Source: Mesostigma viride (taxonomy: Eukaryota; Streptophyta; Mesostigmatophyceae; Mesostigmatales; Mesostigmataceae). Taken from it: DNA of 64,000 nt. Below are positions 22,622 through 34,132 of this stretch, piece by piece. The notes below the pieces were generated by a model. The model was not told the origin of the DNA, ran no database searches, and saw nothing but the letters and a program-made list of their open reading frames with translations. The position numbers and the translations under genes were made by a program. Every line of letters begins with the position of its first letter. Position 1 is the stretch's first letter. Where the stretch lies: NCBI GenBank assembly GCA_009746045.1, contig RPFO01000276.1, positions 1,494,824-1,558,823 of the forward strand. The letters run 5' to 3'.

Positions 22622-23618
22622 TCACAACTAGCTAGTTCTTTTTTTTACTGACTAGGTTGTCCCCAGTTTACAAATTAACAAAATTAACAAATTAACGCCG
22701 GCGGACTACCTGCGGACTGCTCGACGCGGAGTCGCCGGGCTACAAGTTCCGTACTTTACCAAACTCAGGCTTAGAGGCCGCCGCACCAATTTTTACTTCT
22801 TTCCGTCACATGGCTTGCGTTGGGTTCATCGACGAGCATCGACGCTCATCGACGGTGCAATCTGACGGCGGAGAATAAGTTCGCCACAGCATAGCGCGAC
22901 GCAAGGGCTAAGATCCGACAACGTGACATGCAAAGCTTTATACCGCATCGCTAACCGGAAATTCCGTCCAACACCGTCGTACAGTACTGCCAGTCGACCG
23001 CACCTCTGCCTCTTAACCGTCGAATGCGCAATCGATCAAGAAAGTAGAAACGTCCCCGCGACACTTCCGCGATTTGAGTACTTTCCGTCACCCTTGACAG
23101 TTTTCGTACAATACTACAAATTTACGCCAATAGAAACTCGCCTCCATACATATATCTCGATAGAGGCGTGCGTCTTATTTAATTTCAAGGTAACTTACCT
23201 CTTAATTAATCTCGCCCCCCGTTGTAACACCGTCCCCCGTTGTAACACCGTCCCCCCGTTGTAACACCGTCCCCCCCCCCCCATAAATGCGTCCCCCCCC
23301 CCGTTGTAACACCGTCCCCCCCCACGTACAGTACTTTCAACCGCAGCTCTGCCTTCTCTTCAACCGTCGAATGCGCAATCGATCTAGAAAGTATCCGCGA
23401 TTTCAGTACATGCCGTCACCCTTGACAGTTGTCGTACAATAGTACAAATTAACGCCAATAGAAACTCGCCTCCAAACATATATCTCGATAGAGGTATGCG
23501 TCTTATTTAATTTCAAGGTACCTCTTAATTAATCTCGGCCCCCGCCTTCCGCTAATTTGCTAATTTGCTAAATTTGCTAAAAAAGAGCCAATTTTACCCC
23601 GACTAGCTAGTATTGATC
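22622..23618. mobile_element. Possible ~1 kb TIR-type non-autonomous element with internal direct repeats
   Basis: The left end (22626-22700) and the reverse complement of the right end (23545-23615) share CTAGCTAGT, a T-run, repeated CAAATTA units and a GCGG-rich segment in the same order, giving imperfect terminal inverted repeats of about 75 bp. Inside, two ~220-bp direct repeats (22978-23212 and 23326-23535) flank a C-rich block of CGTTGTAACACCGTCCCCC units. No coding capacity is visible. Target duplications were not identified. Confidence 0.4.
22978..23535. repeat. Direct repeat pair around a C-rich GTAACACCGTCCC array
   Basis: Both copies contain ACCGTCGAATGCGCAATCGA, GTCACCCTTGACAGTT, CGCCAATAGAAACTCGCCTC and ATATATCTCGATAGAGG in the same order, ending in CTCTTAATTAATCTCG. 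The spacer is about 110 bp of TTGTAACACCGTCCCCC units. Confidence 0.9.
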
Positions 23619-24019
23619 ATGCGGACAATATTTGTTCCTAACTTTGAGTTTTTATAAATGAGATAAACATAGTATAGCTAGCTCCGAACGGCATGCATCT
23701 GCGCATGACACGTGAAGTACTGACTTACTTACTAGAGACCTACTCGGATCATAATGTTACATACAAAATTCTTGAAGGGCAAGATTCTGTCCGCTATCAA
23801 AATTTTCAGGGCCTGCATCGGCTTCCATCGTACTTGAATGCATGGTACCGGATCTTCAGATAAAATTATATACAAGCAAAGTCACCACGCACAGACCCCC
23901 TTGTAGTCCATGGAGCAACCCATGGGTGTTCTCACATGCATGTTCCATGATGCACACGGACATGAATAATATACAAAACCTTGGCATGCTGGCGTCTGCT
24001 AAAAGCAGCAGATTCAGGC

Positions 24020-24282
24020 ATATCCACCTCCATTCATTTCCATCATCCTGAACAACTCGACAAATGCGGATAAGATAACAGCAGGCTCCAGCTACAATGG
24101 TCCGGATTCTTCCCGATTTCTGGTGTGCGCTGGTTGTCCCTTTGATATCCGCAGTGGAAGGTCCTCATCCATGGCCCCACAGATATCACCAACCTGTGGC
24201 GTGTTTCCACGGTCAGGATGTCCACAATATAGCCCAAGGAGGTCCCATAGATGATGAGATCATCAGCATCCGCGCTCAAGGT
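24020..24282 (-). mobile_element. Dispersed retroelement coding relic, copy 3, with RT-like ADDLIIYG motif
   Basis: The minus strand reads SADADDLIIYGTSLGYIVDI, then LTVETRHRLVISVGPW and DNQRTPEIGK. The ADDLIIYG string suits the catalytic palm motif of a reverse transcriptase, but flanking RT motifs are missing. One extra base after EIG shifts the frame relative to copies 1 and 2. It abuts the 3' end of the kinase gene. Confidence 0.4.
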
Positions 24283-24305
24283 AGAAACACATCACACGCC
24301 CACCG

Positions 24306-27300
24306 TTACCAAGTCACACCATGACCAGCCGTTTGCATCATCTCCAGCCCAAAACTTGGCTGCAAAAACTTTGCTCCGCGCTGGTTGCAAGGTCTCAGGC
24401 AGCCATCGTGTGAGAGCACCCTTTGGTCAGCATAATGCCATGACAAAATTGCACACGCTTCGTTACACGCTGGGTTTGCCGTACAATCCCTGACCCTGGC
24501 AACCTTGTTGCCTTCCATCATGGTCTCCGGCTTGTTTGAGAATGCTGCTTCCTCTCTCACAGAGGGAAGCAAGGCTCCAATAGGAAAGCAATCGCTGGGA
24601 AATGTGCAAGCTGAGCTGCCCGTATCAAGCGGCACCCTGTGCGGCTCATCCCGCCGGCCTTGCTCTGTTCGTCTCCTGGGTATCCCTGGAATGCTGAGAC
24701 CCGCTGGCTGAGTCCCCCCCCCCGCCTCCTTCTCTGCCAACTGCGCGACCAGCAGGTCCGCCATCTCCCCAAAGTCGGGCCGCCGCGACGGCTCCCGCTC
24801 CAAGCATCGCTGGATGAGGGCCTCCACTAGTGGGGGCCCCGTGCCGTGCACCAGCGGCAACGACTCGCCGCCAAAGCCTACCTTTCCAATCAACTCCCAC
24901 GGCGAGACCCCCTCCCACGGCACACGCCTCGTTAGCACCTCCCACATGACCACGCCGAAACTGTAGCAGTCGGCCTTCTCTGTGATGGCCCCATCCTCAC
25001 CGCGGAGCAGCTCAGGGGCCATCCACCCTGGGGTGCCCCCCCAGGTGGCCGTGCTTACGTGCGGGCGTGAGGCAGCACGCACGCGGGAGAGACCGAAGTC
25101 AGCCACCTTGACGCGATATCCCTCGTCCAGCAGCAGGTTGCTCGACTTGAGGTCACGGTGGATCACGCGCTGCGCGTGCAGGTACGCCATCCCTTGGGCC
25201 ACATCCGCCAGCATCTGGACCATGCGGCGGCCGCGGGGGGCCTTGCGGCGCACGTGCAGCAGCGCGTACAGGCTGCCACCTGGCATGTACTCGGTGACGA
25301 TCGCCAGCTGGCGCGGGTGCAGGCACGCGCCCATGAAGAGGAGGATGCGCGATGACCGCAGCCGCCGCAGGACGTCCACCTACCAGGGGGGGGCGGGGGC
25401 GGCACATGGGGCACGGCGATGATGCAGCAAACGTGCTTGTCAGGTCTTGTCATTGGTGGCATGTTGAGCTATGGGAAGGAAGGGAAAGGGAGAGGAGTAA
25501 CCATCGGAAGCGAAGAAATGTTGCGGTTTGACGCGCATTACTGGGCCACGAAGCAGCTCAGAGCCTCAAGCATGTGCAGCCGGGCTGCATGTGCGTCCAC
25601 CAAGGGGCTGCCGCTTGCGCTGGCAGTGAGGCTAACCACTTGCGCTGCGTGCCGACCCAAGTCCTATCATCTGTGGGGCATCATGCGCCGCTACCCATAG
25701 GACCGCATGGTTGCCACGAGGCCGCGGCCACCGAGTTGACAGGGGCACAAGAGCACCGCCCCCCTACCTCGCGCCCTGCCCATCCGCACATCCCTCCGCC
25801 ACCTGTCCCCTGACCGATGGCCCCACCCTCGCAACATGCCCTGTATGCACACACCCAGGCATCCACCCTGTGCGCTGATCGCTGCAGAGATGATTGACCA
25901 TCGCACACCATGGCAGGGCAGCTGCCTCACCTGCCCGCCCGCTGGCCAGCTCTATGGACCCACGGGTGTGGGGACATCATGGTTGTCAGAGCACCCCATA
26001 CTAGTACTATGACAACACCTCATGGTTGTCAGAGCACCCTGTACTATAACAACGCATCATACTATAGCAACACGCACCTCCCGTTGGAACTCCAGCGCGG
26101 TCGCCTCGTCTGCCGCCGCCGCCACGTTGAGGCCATCACCGCTGCTGCTTGCCGCCACCGGTTCGCTGCCATCCCCGCTGCTGAGGTCACTGCTGGATCG
26201 GCTCAGCCGTGGTGGCGACAGCAAGAGGGGCCCGTCCACAGCGCCACCGCGGAGGGACAAGTGCGCCAAGGTGCTCTCATGCTCCGGCCCCATATAACCC
26301 CCATGTTCCATGGGCATCCCACTGTCCCTACAGCCCTGTCCACCATGGCCCCCGCTAGCCCGACCGCCATCAACGTGGCTGCATGCCTGGCCGTGGTCCG
26401 CACCGAGCGCCAGCACGCCCCCCTGGCCCTGCTGCCATCCGGCACAACGCACGTGCCCCCCCGTGGCCTTTATCACCTTGGCGGCGACGGTGCAGCCCCG
26501 CCACCGCGCGCGGTAGACCACGCCGTACTCGCCCTCGTCCACCCGCTGCTCCAGCAACAGCTCGGACAGGTCACGGATCACCCACGAGTTGTCCGAGGGG
26601 AGGCGAGCCAGCAGGGAGGTGGAGAAGTCGCGCTGCGATGACGACGTGTCGCATTGCGATGATGTGTCGGTTGAAGGCATGTCTGATGGCGCAGGCGATG
26701 TGGTGTCCACGCGTCCCTTGAGCCCCACGTAGCGCCCCCCCTCGTCCGTGGCCTCAGGTTGTACCGGCACGACTGCACATCCTGTCGCCCGTGTGGTTGT
26801 GCCATCGAGTCCCCCATACCCGCTGTAGGACGATGACGAGGACGCGAATGGCTGCAGCGGTTCGCCCTGCTGGAAGCCCAGGGATTGCTGCCTCTCCTCC
26901 CCGCCCATGCCAGGGGGTGATGTCATTGTTCCCTGGTCCACCAAGCCCGCTGCCGCTGAACCCAGCACAGATATGGACAACCACGGTGACGAGGAAGACG
27001 CCAGCTGGCCACCAACCATTGACGCATCCCCCGACAATAGGTGCATGCCAGCTGCCCCCCAACCACCCTCGTCCTCGCTGGCAAGGCCGCTGCGCTGGCG
27101 CCTGCACCCGCCGCCATGCTGCCAGTACCCATCACCGCCACCGCCATGGCTGCACAGATCACAGACACCCCTGCCCTCCCCACACAACGGGAGGCCGTGC
27201 GTGCCCATGACAGGCCCCGCTGGGTGGCCAGGAAGAGGTGTGCAACCAGCATAATGCAGTCTGGACATCACGGTCGGTACAGGTGGCAGCGGTTCTGACA

Positions 27301-29663
27301 CCGACCGACTCCCCACCGCCGCATCTGTGCTGGCGGCTGCTGCCCTGCCCTCCCAACACAAGGCACACGTGCACGGAGCTGCCCCACGCACACACATGCC
27401 ATGGGGGCACTGCACCCTCTGTGCCACCATGCTGGGGTCCCTCCCCTCACCTGCTTGTCGCCGCACCCACAACGCAGCGGGGGATGCGGACCCCTCCATG
27501 CCACGGCTGGCCCAGGGTGGTTCGGGCACCGGGCAGGGCGCTGCGCCCCCATCGGCTGCACCCACCCAACCCCCTCCCCCTCCGCTCTCATCGCCGCACC
27601 GCACCTCTCTACCGCGCACGTCCCTATTGTGCACGTCTCTATTGTGTGCGGGCCGCACGGCCAGCAGCGGCTCTTGCGCCTCCTCCCCGCGCTGCCATGC
27701 TGGCAGGTAGGGATGCACGTGGGAGCCCTGGCCTCGGGCCATCGGTTCATGCGGGGGACGGCGCCCCCCTGTGCCCACCCCCCCATGCACATCCACCCTC
27801 TGGTGCGCAGGGGGCTGGGAATGGACCTGCGGCGCATCCGGCCCCACGGTACTGGCATCGTTCACGGAACACCCCAGGGGCCCCATCTCGTGAAAGCTGA
27901 ACCTAACACCCTCTGCCCCGCAGGTATCCAGCGTCACCTTGACCACACCACCATGGCCACCCTCGTCCCTGGAGCCCCCTGAGCCATGGACATGGGCACC
28001 CTGGCGTGCCCCCACCTTACAAGAGTCCGCGTGCCTGCTGTCATGGCAGGCCACACAACAAGTCGAATACCGCCCTAGGAACGCGCCTATTGCCAGCAAG
28101 GCGCCCGCCCCCAGCAGCGTGCCGATGGCCTGCGCGAGCGTGGCATGCAGCAGCAGCTGGGCACCCGCGTGCAGACCCGAGAGCAGGGACGTTTCCAGCA
28201 GAAGGGCCAGCGCCAGCAGGTGTGACACGTACTCACCGCCACCAGGCAGGGCCTCCTCTCGTGCCCCCAGCGGCATGTCTCCCACCCGCGAAGGGATGGC
28301 GCGGGCTGCCTGGTCGGTGCCCACCGCCGGCCCGCGGAGGCCGCACACCGTCACCCGCGGGAGGTCGCTCGCTGCTGGCCAACTTTCAATTAGTGACGCT
28401 TCCTCAGCTTCGTCTTCACGGGCGGTGTCAAAAACAGGGAGCAGCATGCGGCGCAGCTCCAGTCCGCGTCCCAGGGACCTCCTCCTGGTCAGCCAGATGG
28501 TCTCCACCATGTCCTCTTGCTGGCCCCCGCGCACCTGTGTGCCCAGCACTCGCAACGTCACGCTCCCTGCGCGGGCGTCCACGCACACGGCCTGCGTGAC
28601 GGGAAGGCCGGGGGCCGGGATGAAGCCCCAGGTGGCGATGCAGCATGATGTGCTGTCGCAGGTCCCGCCCGCGTGCCACGCGTACACGCCGATGCCCGAG
28701 CGGGGTGGGCAGCCACCTGGCGGGCCACCGCTGCCGTCATCGCTCTGGGGACAGATGGATGGCCAACAGGGGGAGGGAGAAGCATGCACAGAGCAAGAAG
28801 TGAAATTGACGGCAGGTTGGGACATCCCGGGGGTGAAATGTGTGAGATCTTCAGGGGATGTAAGTCAGGATAAAGCGAGCCAGCGTCAAACGTCCCGAGC
28901 TGCATTCGAGTCCGAAGTAGCAATGCCCAGGTCACAACGGATTTACCCAGTTGGGACGCCATGTCATATCTACACCAACTGGAGAAGCCGCTGTTACACG
29001 TGCAAAGTAGCGTGCCCCAACCACGATGATAGACACATATTTCACAACAGAATTGCCGACAATTGCTTAGTCGAATACTCGACCATAATTGTCGTCCAAT
29101 GGCAGTATCGCTTGGCGTCGCATGACAATCTGATCGTTCGATGTGAGACGTCATGTACGTGTAAACTACACAACAGATACAACGGAAAGAATAGATCAGG
29201 CAAAGCATACGTAAGCGACGACTCTAGCTGGATTTGCGCTATCCATGTGTATTACGAAAGCCTCCTAGTTTGACTGTTTGAGCCATCTTTGTCCGCGCCG
29301 GCAATTTACCTGAGCATCGTTCGAAGTCGTGATGACAAGGAAATCTCCGTCCTCGTCGGATGCGCGTAGATCCATAGGTCTTGTGCTCAAGTCATCGGCT
29401 TGACGCGTCACAGAGGCACATACCACAACTGACGTATAACCATCCACATTTGTTCCCGGAAAAGCCGTCCGCCAGAGGAAGGCGCTGCCGGGGTTCTCGT
29501 CTCCCTTTGGAACGGGAGGCAGAGGAGTGGGATAATCCTGCAACTTTTCCATGTCTGCGGGGCATATTTTATCTGTTACGTCTGCCACGGTTGTGGTAGA
29601 CAAAAGTGTTAGCAGCAAGCTATAAATGATGAATCTGATCAAGGATGCACGTCGGAGCATCAT
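24306..29663 (-). CDS. Receptor-like protein kinase of the TKL (Raf-like) group
   Basis: Three exons join at phase 0: complement(29310..29663), (26078..28744), (24306..25379), giving about 1364 aa. The start ATG at 29663 opens a signal peptide (FIIYSLLLTLLSTTTVADV). A cysteine-containing ectodomain of ~265 residues without known domains follows, then hydrophobic segments at ~291-310 and ~319-342 that should span the membrane, and a ~490-residue low-complexity juxtamembrane region starting with a Cys-rich patch. The kinase domain begins near 839: GEYGVVYRARW loop, AAK lysine ~874, HRDLKSSN ~1081, DFG ~1101, GGTPGWMAPE ~1128. A ~115-residue insertion rich in G and S sits between the catalytic lysine and the EFQRE helix. 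It should be an active cell-surface kinase; ligand unknown. A short C-tail has no domain. Confidence 0.9.
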
Positions 29664-30415
29664 GGCGACGGACACGCTGGAAAACGCGGGACAACGTCGC
29701 TCGGGGCCTTAATTGAGGCCACAATGGTGCCAAATACAAGAACAACAAAAAATGTTCAAGGCATTCTCTATCCGCAATGCCTTCCCGCCCGTAACGGACC
29801 ATCGTCTGATCGCCATTAACGGAAGGCGCGGAAGGGGTGAAGAATTCGCCACATGCATGCATTTCAGGGAATTTCAGAGCGCGGAAATCACGAGGACTAC
29901 TCGCCGACAGGGCGTGTCACATTCGAGTCAGGCGACTTTATTTAAGTCTAGGACCAGTCAGAAGTCCAATCTTCACTACTGAAACGAACCTGTCGTCCCG
30001 ATTTACAGGTTGCAGGTACGGCCACCACGGTGGCCCCACCAACGCGCCTGCAGCGCCAACTGTCAGTCAGTCAGTCAGTCAGTCAGTTGGATCCACACCG
30101 CACATGAGCAGCAGAGATTCTACTGCACACTGGCCAAGGGCCGGAATATATTTAGTATTTCGATGGTACTACAGGCACACTGTTGTTGTTGTTGTTTCGA
30201 TGGTACTACAGGCACACTGTAGGGTACATACTGTGGGCGGGATACCAATAACTAACTAACTAACTAGGGTATGTACTGTGACATGTACGATCAGAAACAC
30301 CCGCACTGAAACAGCAGCTTGGTGTGTCAGCGCCAACTGTACGTATCCAAATCGACCGTCAGCACTCAGCAACAAAGTCTACCACATGACATTTGGCGCG
30401 GAGAAATTGTCCTTT
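29664..30415. other. Upstream region of the kinase; small repeats
   Basis: Should include the kinase promoter. Contains CAGT repeated about six times at 30064-30088 and a 26-bp direct duplication (30158-30183 and 30195-30220: TTTCGATGGTACTACAGGCA followed by CACTGT). No gene is supported. Confidence 0.4.
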
Positions 30416-30592
30416 TGGTGTTAACTTTTAACACCACGAAACCGCCAAATAACACCAAATCCCCATAGATTCTCTAGGGTTTATTGTAATATCGTTTGTT
30501 ACTACTAGAAACCCCACATTTCAGTCTCGTTGCGCTCGTTGCGCCGATTGGCCCATTTTTAACACCAAATCCCTTAACACCAAAAAAGGATT
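30393..30592. repeat. Inverted repeats and TTAACACC clusters
   Basis: GGTGTTAACTTTTAACACC (~30417-30435) is a near-perfect palindrome nested between ATTTGGCG (~30391) and CGCCAAAT (~30443). Further TTAACACCAAA copies follow at ~30558-30591. A related cluster lies at 39040-39160. Confidence 0.6.
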
Positions 30593-30740
30593 TGAAACGA
30601 AATGATCGGAGGATGCACACTGAACAGAACTGAACACGCTCTGAACTGAACTGAGCTGAACTGAACATCAAGATCTGCGAATTCCCGCGCCTGCTAGAAT
30701 ATACAGTGACCAGAAGTAGCAATAGCTTGTGCTGATCGAC

Positions 30741-32173
30741 ATGGCGGCAATTTTTCGCGGTGCTGTTAGTCTGATACGTTCCCGCCATTTCGCGATATTA
30801 TCGGCAACTTTGTGGATACGTACGAACGTGTCACTGCGCTTTTGCATTTCGGAGCAAAATTTGCCGTGGTGTTATTTGTTGTCCGGCCTAGTGCAACTCT
30901 TACGATACATGGTTTTCAATGGTGTCAAGAGTCGGTTGACGTTCTTTTTGGCGTGGTGTTATTTCTGGGACAAGTCCGCGATACTGTACCTTAATCTGAC
31001 AAATGACAGGTCGCAATGACGGTTGGCCTACAGATATTTGGCGTTTAGGTGGGAATATATTGCGTCCGTTCTTCCCTTTTGGTGCCCTTCCACCACATTC
31101 TAACTTCTGCTGTTGTCAAGCAGAATGCCGCGCATCACCATCGACCTCACGGTCTCTCCGATCCTGTGAAGCCACTTCCCGGCAGGCAGACGCAAAGCCG
31201 ACAGCAAGCATCTCTAAGCGCCTCAGCTTCAAGCAGCGATGCAAGTCTTCTTGCCGCAGGGCTCGACGACAGGTGTGCTGCACCCAAGACTAGGAAGTCG
31301 GCACCTTCTGCCTCCACATGCCGCGTCGAGGAAGACACGCCTCCGGCCACTAGTGCACCGCTCAACGCTCAACGACAGGTGTGCTGCACCCAAGAAGAAG
31401 TCGGCACCTTCTGCCTCCACAGGCCGCGTCGAGGAAGACACGCCCCCGGCCACTGCACAACAGCGCGTGTTTGCTCCAACGGCCGACCGTAGGAAGGCAC
31501 CCCCCGCACGGGTGCACACCAGGGGAAGCCTAGCTGTGTGATCGGCTGCAGCCCCCCTGTTATCGCCCATGACCTGGCTCGAATGGTGGGTTTCACAGGC
31601 TGTTGTCTTAACCTAGTTCTATCTTCATCGCCCGTTATATTTTATACTGTGAGTCAGTTGTCATTCCGGTTCCTATTTACATATAAAGCCGTCTTAGTTT
31701 CATGCGCTTAATTTTAAGGTCTGGCGTAATGCAGCATATTGTTTACATTTTGCTCTTTATTCGTATGTGTCATAATGCATCGTGATGTCATGCATGCAGA
31801 AGCGGTCTGGCATACGTGAGGACGACCCCAAGGTCTGGAGGCTGCGCGAGATTGAGGGGGTGCCTCTGAAATGCGGTGAAGGGGCACTAGATCAAGGAAG
31901 GGCATCGTCTACCGGTGCTCGCATCAGCATGTCCGCAAGCACGTTTACCCGTCCATTGAGGTGGATGTCACTGATGAGCACGGTGTGCAGCGCCGACAGC
32001 TTGTCTTTTTCTGCCCCGCCTGCGTGAAGAAGCCGCATGAGTCACTCAGCAGCAACATTGACCTGCACAACCCGCCCAGGTTGTGGGACTCCCCCGTCAC
32101 GTTGTCCCCGACGGAGGAGCGATATTTTGATGCAATTGGGTTCCCAGTTACTCCTGTCCTGAACTTGGCCTAG
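30741..32173 (+). CDS. Possible hypothetical gene, fragmentary
   Basis: Low-confidence call. Open stretches on the plus strand suggest exons. One from an ATG at 30741 encodes a hydrophobic 93-residue stretch. One of 31267-31540 contains two copies of a DRCAAPK..KSAPSAS..VEEDTPPAT repeat in different frames. One of about 31880-32173 reads IVYRCSHQHVRKHVYPSIEV, later FFCPACVKKPHES, and ends in a stop; its CxH and CxxC pairs could bind a metal. I could not join these with convincing splice sites, and the family is unknown. It may be a decayed gene. Confidence 0.2.
31267..31454. repeat. Tandem duplication, ~106-bp period
   Basis: Two ~83-bp copies sharing CGACAGGTGTGCTGCACCCA, GTCGGCACCTTCTGCCTCCA and CGCGTCGAGGAAGACACGCC, starting at 31267 and 31373. 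The period is not a multiple of three, so the encoded repeat falls into different frames. Confidence 0.9.
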
Positions 32174-33120
32174 AGTTTACCAAGTCCACATCCAGCTGTG
32201 CCATAGCAGAGCTCTAGCTTTTCTTAATTAATGGTGTAAGCTTGGGCCAATGAATGAAGGGACATTGAGCAAATTGTGAATCACGGGGAAAATTCTGGCC
32301 AGAATACCATGGCACTCATTTGTGCTTGATCCATGTAGGTGTAGCTAGACTTTGTGAGGACAAAGAGTTACTAATGTCATGGCCATGTTGTGTTTTGGAA
32401 AAAAGCAGGCACGGGAGGGTTTGCCTCGATCGACGTATGCCTTTGCAATTCGTTGTGTCCCCCATGGCCAAACGACTTTCATCTTCTTATGAAGTGAGAA
32501 ACTATTCGTATATGTAGTATGTTGCTTTATACATCTTGCCATCGTTTTAGATAAAAGCTTTTTTATGTTTGTTATGTTCGTGATGACTGGTGTTTAGTGC
32601 ACAACATTTATCAATATCGCGCTCCAATTGAACCGTTATTTGATTTTCCATGTTACCTCCTTGACAATGTACGGATTACACTAAAATACAAATTTAATTA
32701 ATTAGTCTCGTGTCCCCGTTAGTTGGGGGACCACGGAGCACTGAATTCCCAATTTAAGATACAGTGCAAGTTTCCCCAAGATGGACGTCAACACGTATAA
32801 ATGTATGATGTCCACTGCAAATCCAAAATATGGGCCTCAAGTTAGTCCTCGAGCTAATTAATCTTGCGCATGCACGCAAACAATGCCTACCATTCTTTTT
32901 ATATTTCCTAGGACCCACAGTTACGGGGTCGTATAGTCTTTGACAACGTCCGCCAAACGCTGCTTATCCTGCTTCAATCCGATCCCAGAGGGGTTGAGCG
33001 GATGACGCCAATTAACAGCGTCTTTGCTCTGCATGTCAGCTTAAATTATGGCGTGTTATATGAAATGGTATATGTCCATTGTCCAATATTGGCCACCGCG
33101 TCGCCAAACCAGGGCTATAA
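32174..33120. other. AT-rich stretch with a solo LINE tail
   Basis: No gene is supported. A diverged minus-strand LINE tail lies at about 32697-32745 (TTAATTAATTAG, then CTCGTGTCCCCGTTAGTTGG and CCACGGAGCAC). Confidence 0.45.
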
Positions 33121-33125
33121 ATTAA

Positions 33126-33632
33126 TGTCATATGTCACCAGCACCATTAAGCAGTGGCGCCTGCAGCTCGTAGGGCACCTAGCTCGCACCAACCAGGTAG
33201 ACACCTCACGTGGCCCCCCCGCGGGACTGCGACCAGCTCAGCCTGGCCGGCACCTCCTGACGTGGGCCGGGCCCCGTGATGTTAGACACCGCAAGGCCCG
33301 CACCTTCAACAAACAGCTAGTAGAGGACATGGGGGGCCTAGGCCTCTCCGTGCTTTGGAAGAAGCTGATGGACAAGGCCAAGTGGGCCCAGGTCATAGAG
33401 GGCAACGAGCCCCCCCCCGTGGGGAAGCGCCCGCGTGTGCAAACCCGCGGGAGGCACGCCAGACAGCTCCCCTAGGGTAGCGTGATGTTGTTTAGATAGA
33501 TGTTGTAGGTAGCTGATGTAGATAGATTAGACCGGTAGGACTGTTTGCACCCATCCATCCATCCATCGGGGTTAATGCTCCGTGACTCCCCAACGGGAGC
33601 ACGAGTCAAATTAATTAATTAATTAATTACTG
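33126..33632 (+). mobile_element. 5'-truncated LINE copy (C-terminal end and 3' UTR only)
   Basis: Encodes the open C-terminus [20 protein letters not shown], then [20 protein letters not shown] and RPRVQTRGRHARQLP with a stop at 33473-33475. The 3' UTR has CATCCATCCATCC, GGGGTTAATGCTCCGTGACT, the CTCCC-CAAC-GGGAG hairpin and a TTAATTAATTAA tail. Same subfamily as 16838-18412. Confidence 0.85.
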
Positions 33633-33637
33633 CTTGA

Positions 33638-33695
33638 TTGCTTAATAAGGAACACGTCGCGTTGGGGAGCCACGGTCCCACGGAGCATTAATACA
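33638..33695 (-). mobile_element. Inverted solo LINE tail next to the 33126 copy
   Basis: Reverse complement contains AATGCTCCGTGGGACC and GGCTCCCCAACGCG, a diverged version of the 3' end just upstream, in opposite orientation. Confidence 0.5.
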
Positions 33696-33965
33696 TCGAA
33701 TGAAGATGCCTATACGGTTGGATCAATGGATACTCGTGTAGGATATCTAATGGATACTCGACTCCTCCCATGCATTGGCCGGGGAGGAGCCGGCAACAAC
33801 GTAGAGCCAGTGATCGAGTGAGTGGGTCGGCAGGCCAATCCATGACGACGTACGATTGCAAATGATTGAGGATTCAGGGCTTCTAGGACCATCTGTACTC
33901 CGTGCCCTCATGATAGACAAGGAGAAATGGGCCGCAATCTGCGACAAGTGTACCTTCCTTCATCA

Positions 33966-34045
33966 GGGGCATTAATTAATTAACTAATTAAGAACATAAC
34001 TCCGTTGGGAGTACATGTAGCACATATCCCTGAGAAGGGGCATAT
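33966..34045 (-). mobile_element. Solo LINE 3' tail
   Basis: Reverse complement reads ATATGTGCTACATGTACTCC then CAACGGAGTTATGTTC and a TTAATTAATTAAT tail, matching the 3' end of the LINE at 34133-35690. No coding part is attached. Confidence 0.65.
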
Positions 34046-34132
34046 GGCTTTTCATACATTCTGAGCTACTTCCTGCAAGGCTAGGGTGTAAACTACACCT
34101 GCTCTAGGTGCACCAAGGGCACCTGCACCACC

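Noticed and set aside
26057-28825. Other-frame and plus-strand ORFs of 100-440 codons across the kinase exon
   Set aside because: They are shadows of the GC-rich receptor-kinase exon, which has the signal peptide, membrane segments and kinase motifs in one spliced frame.
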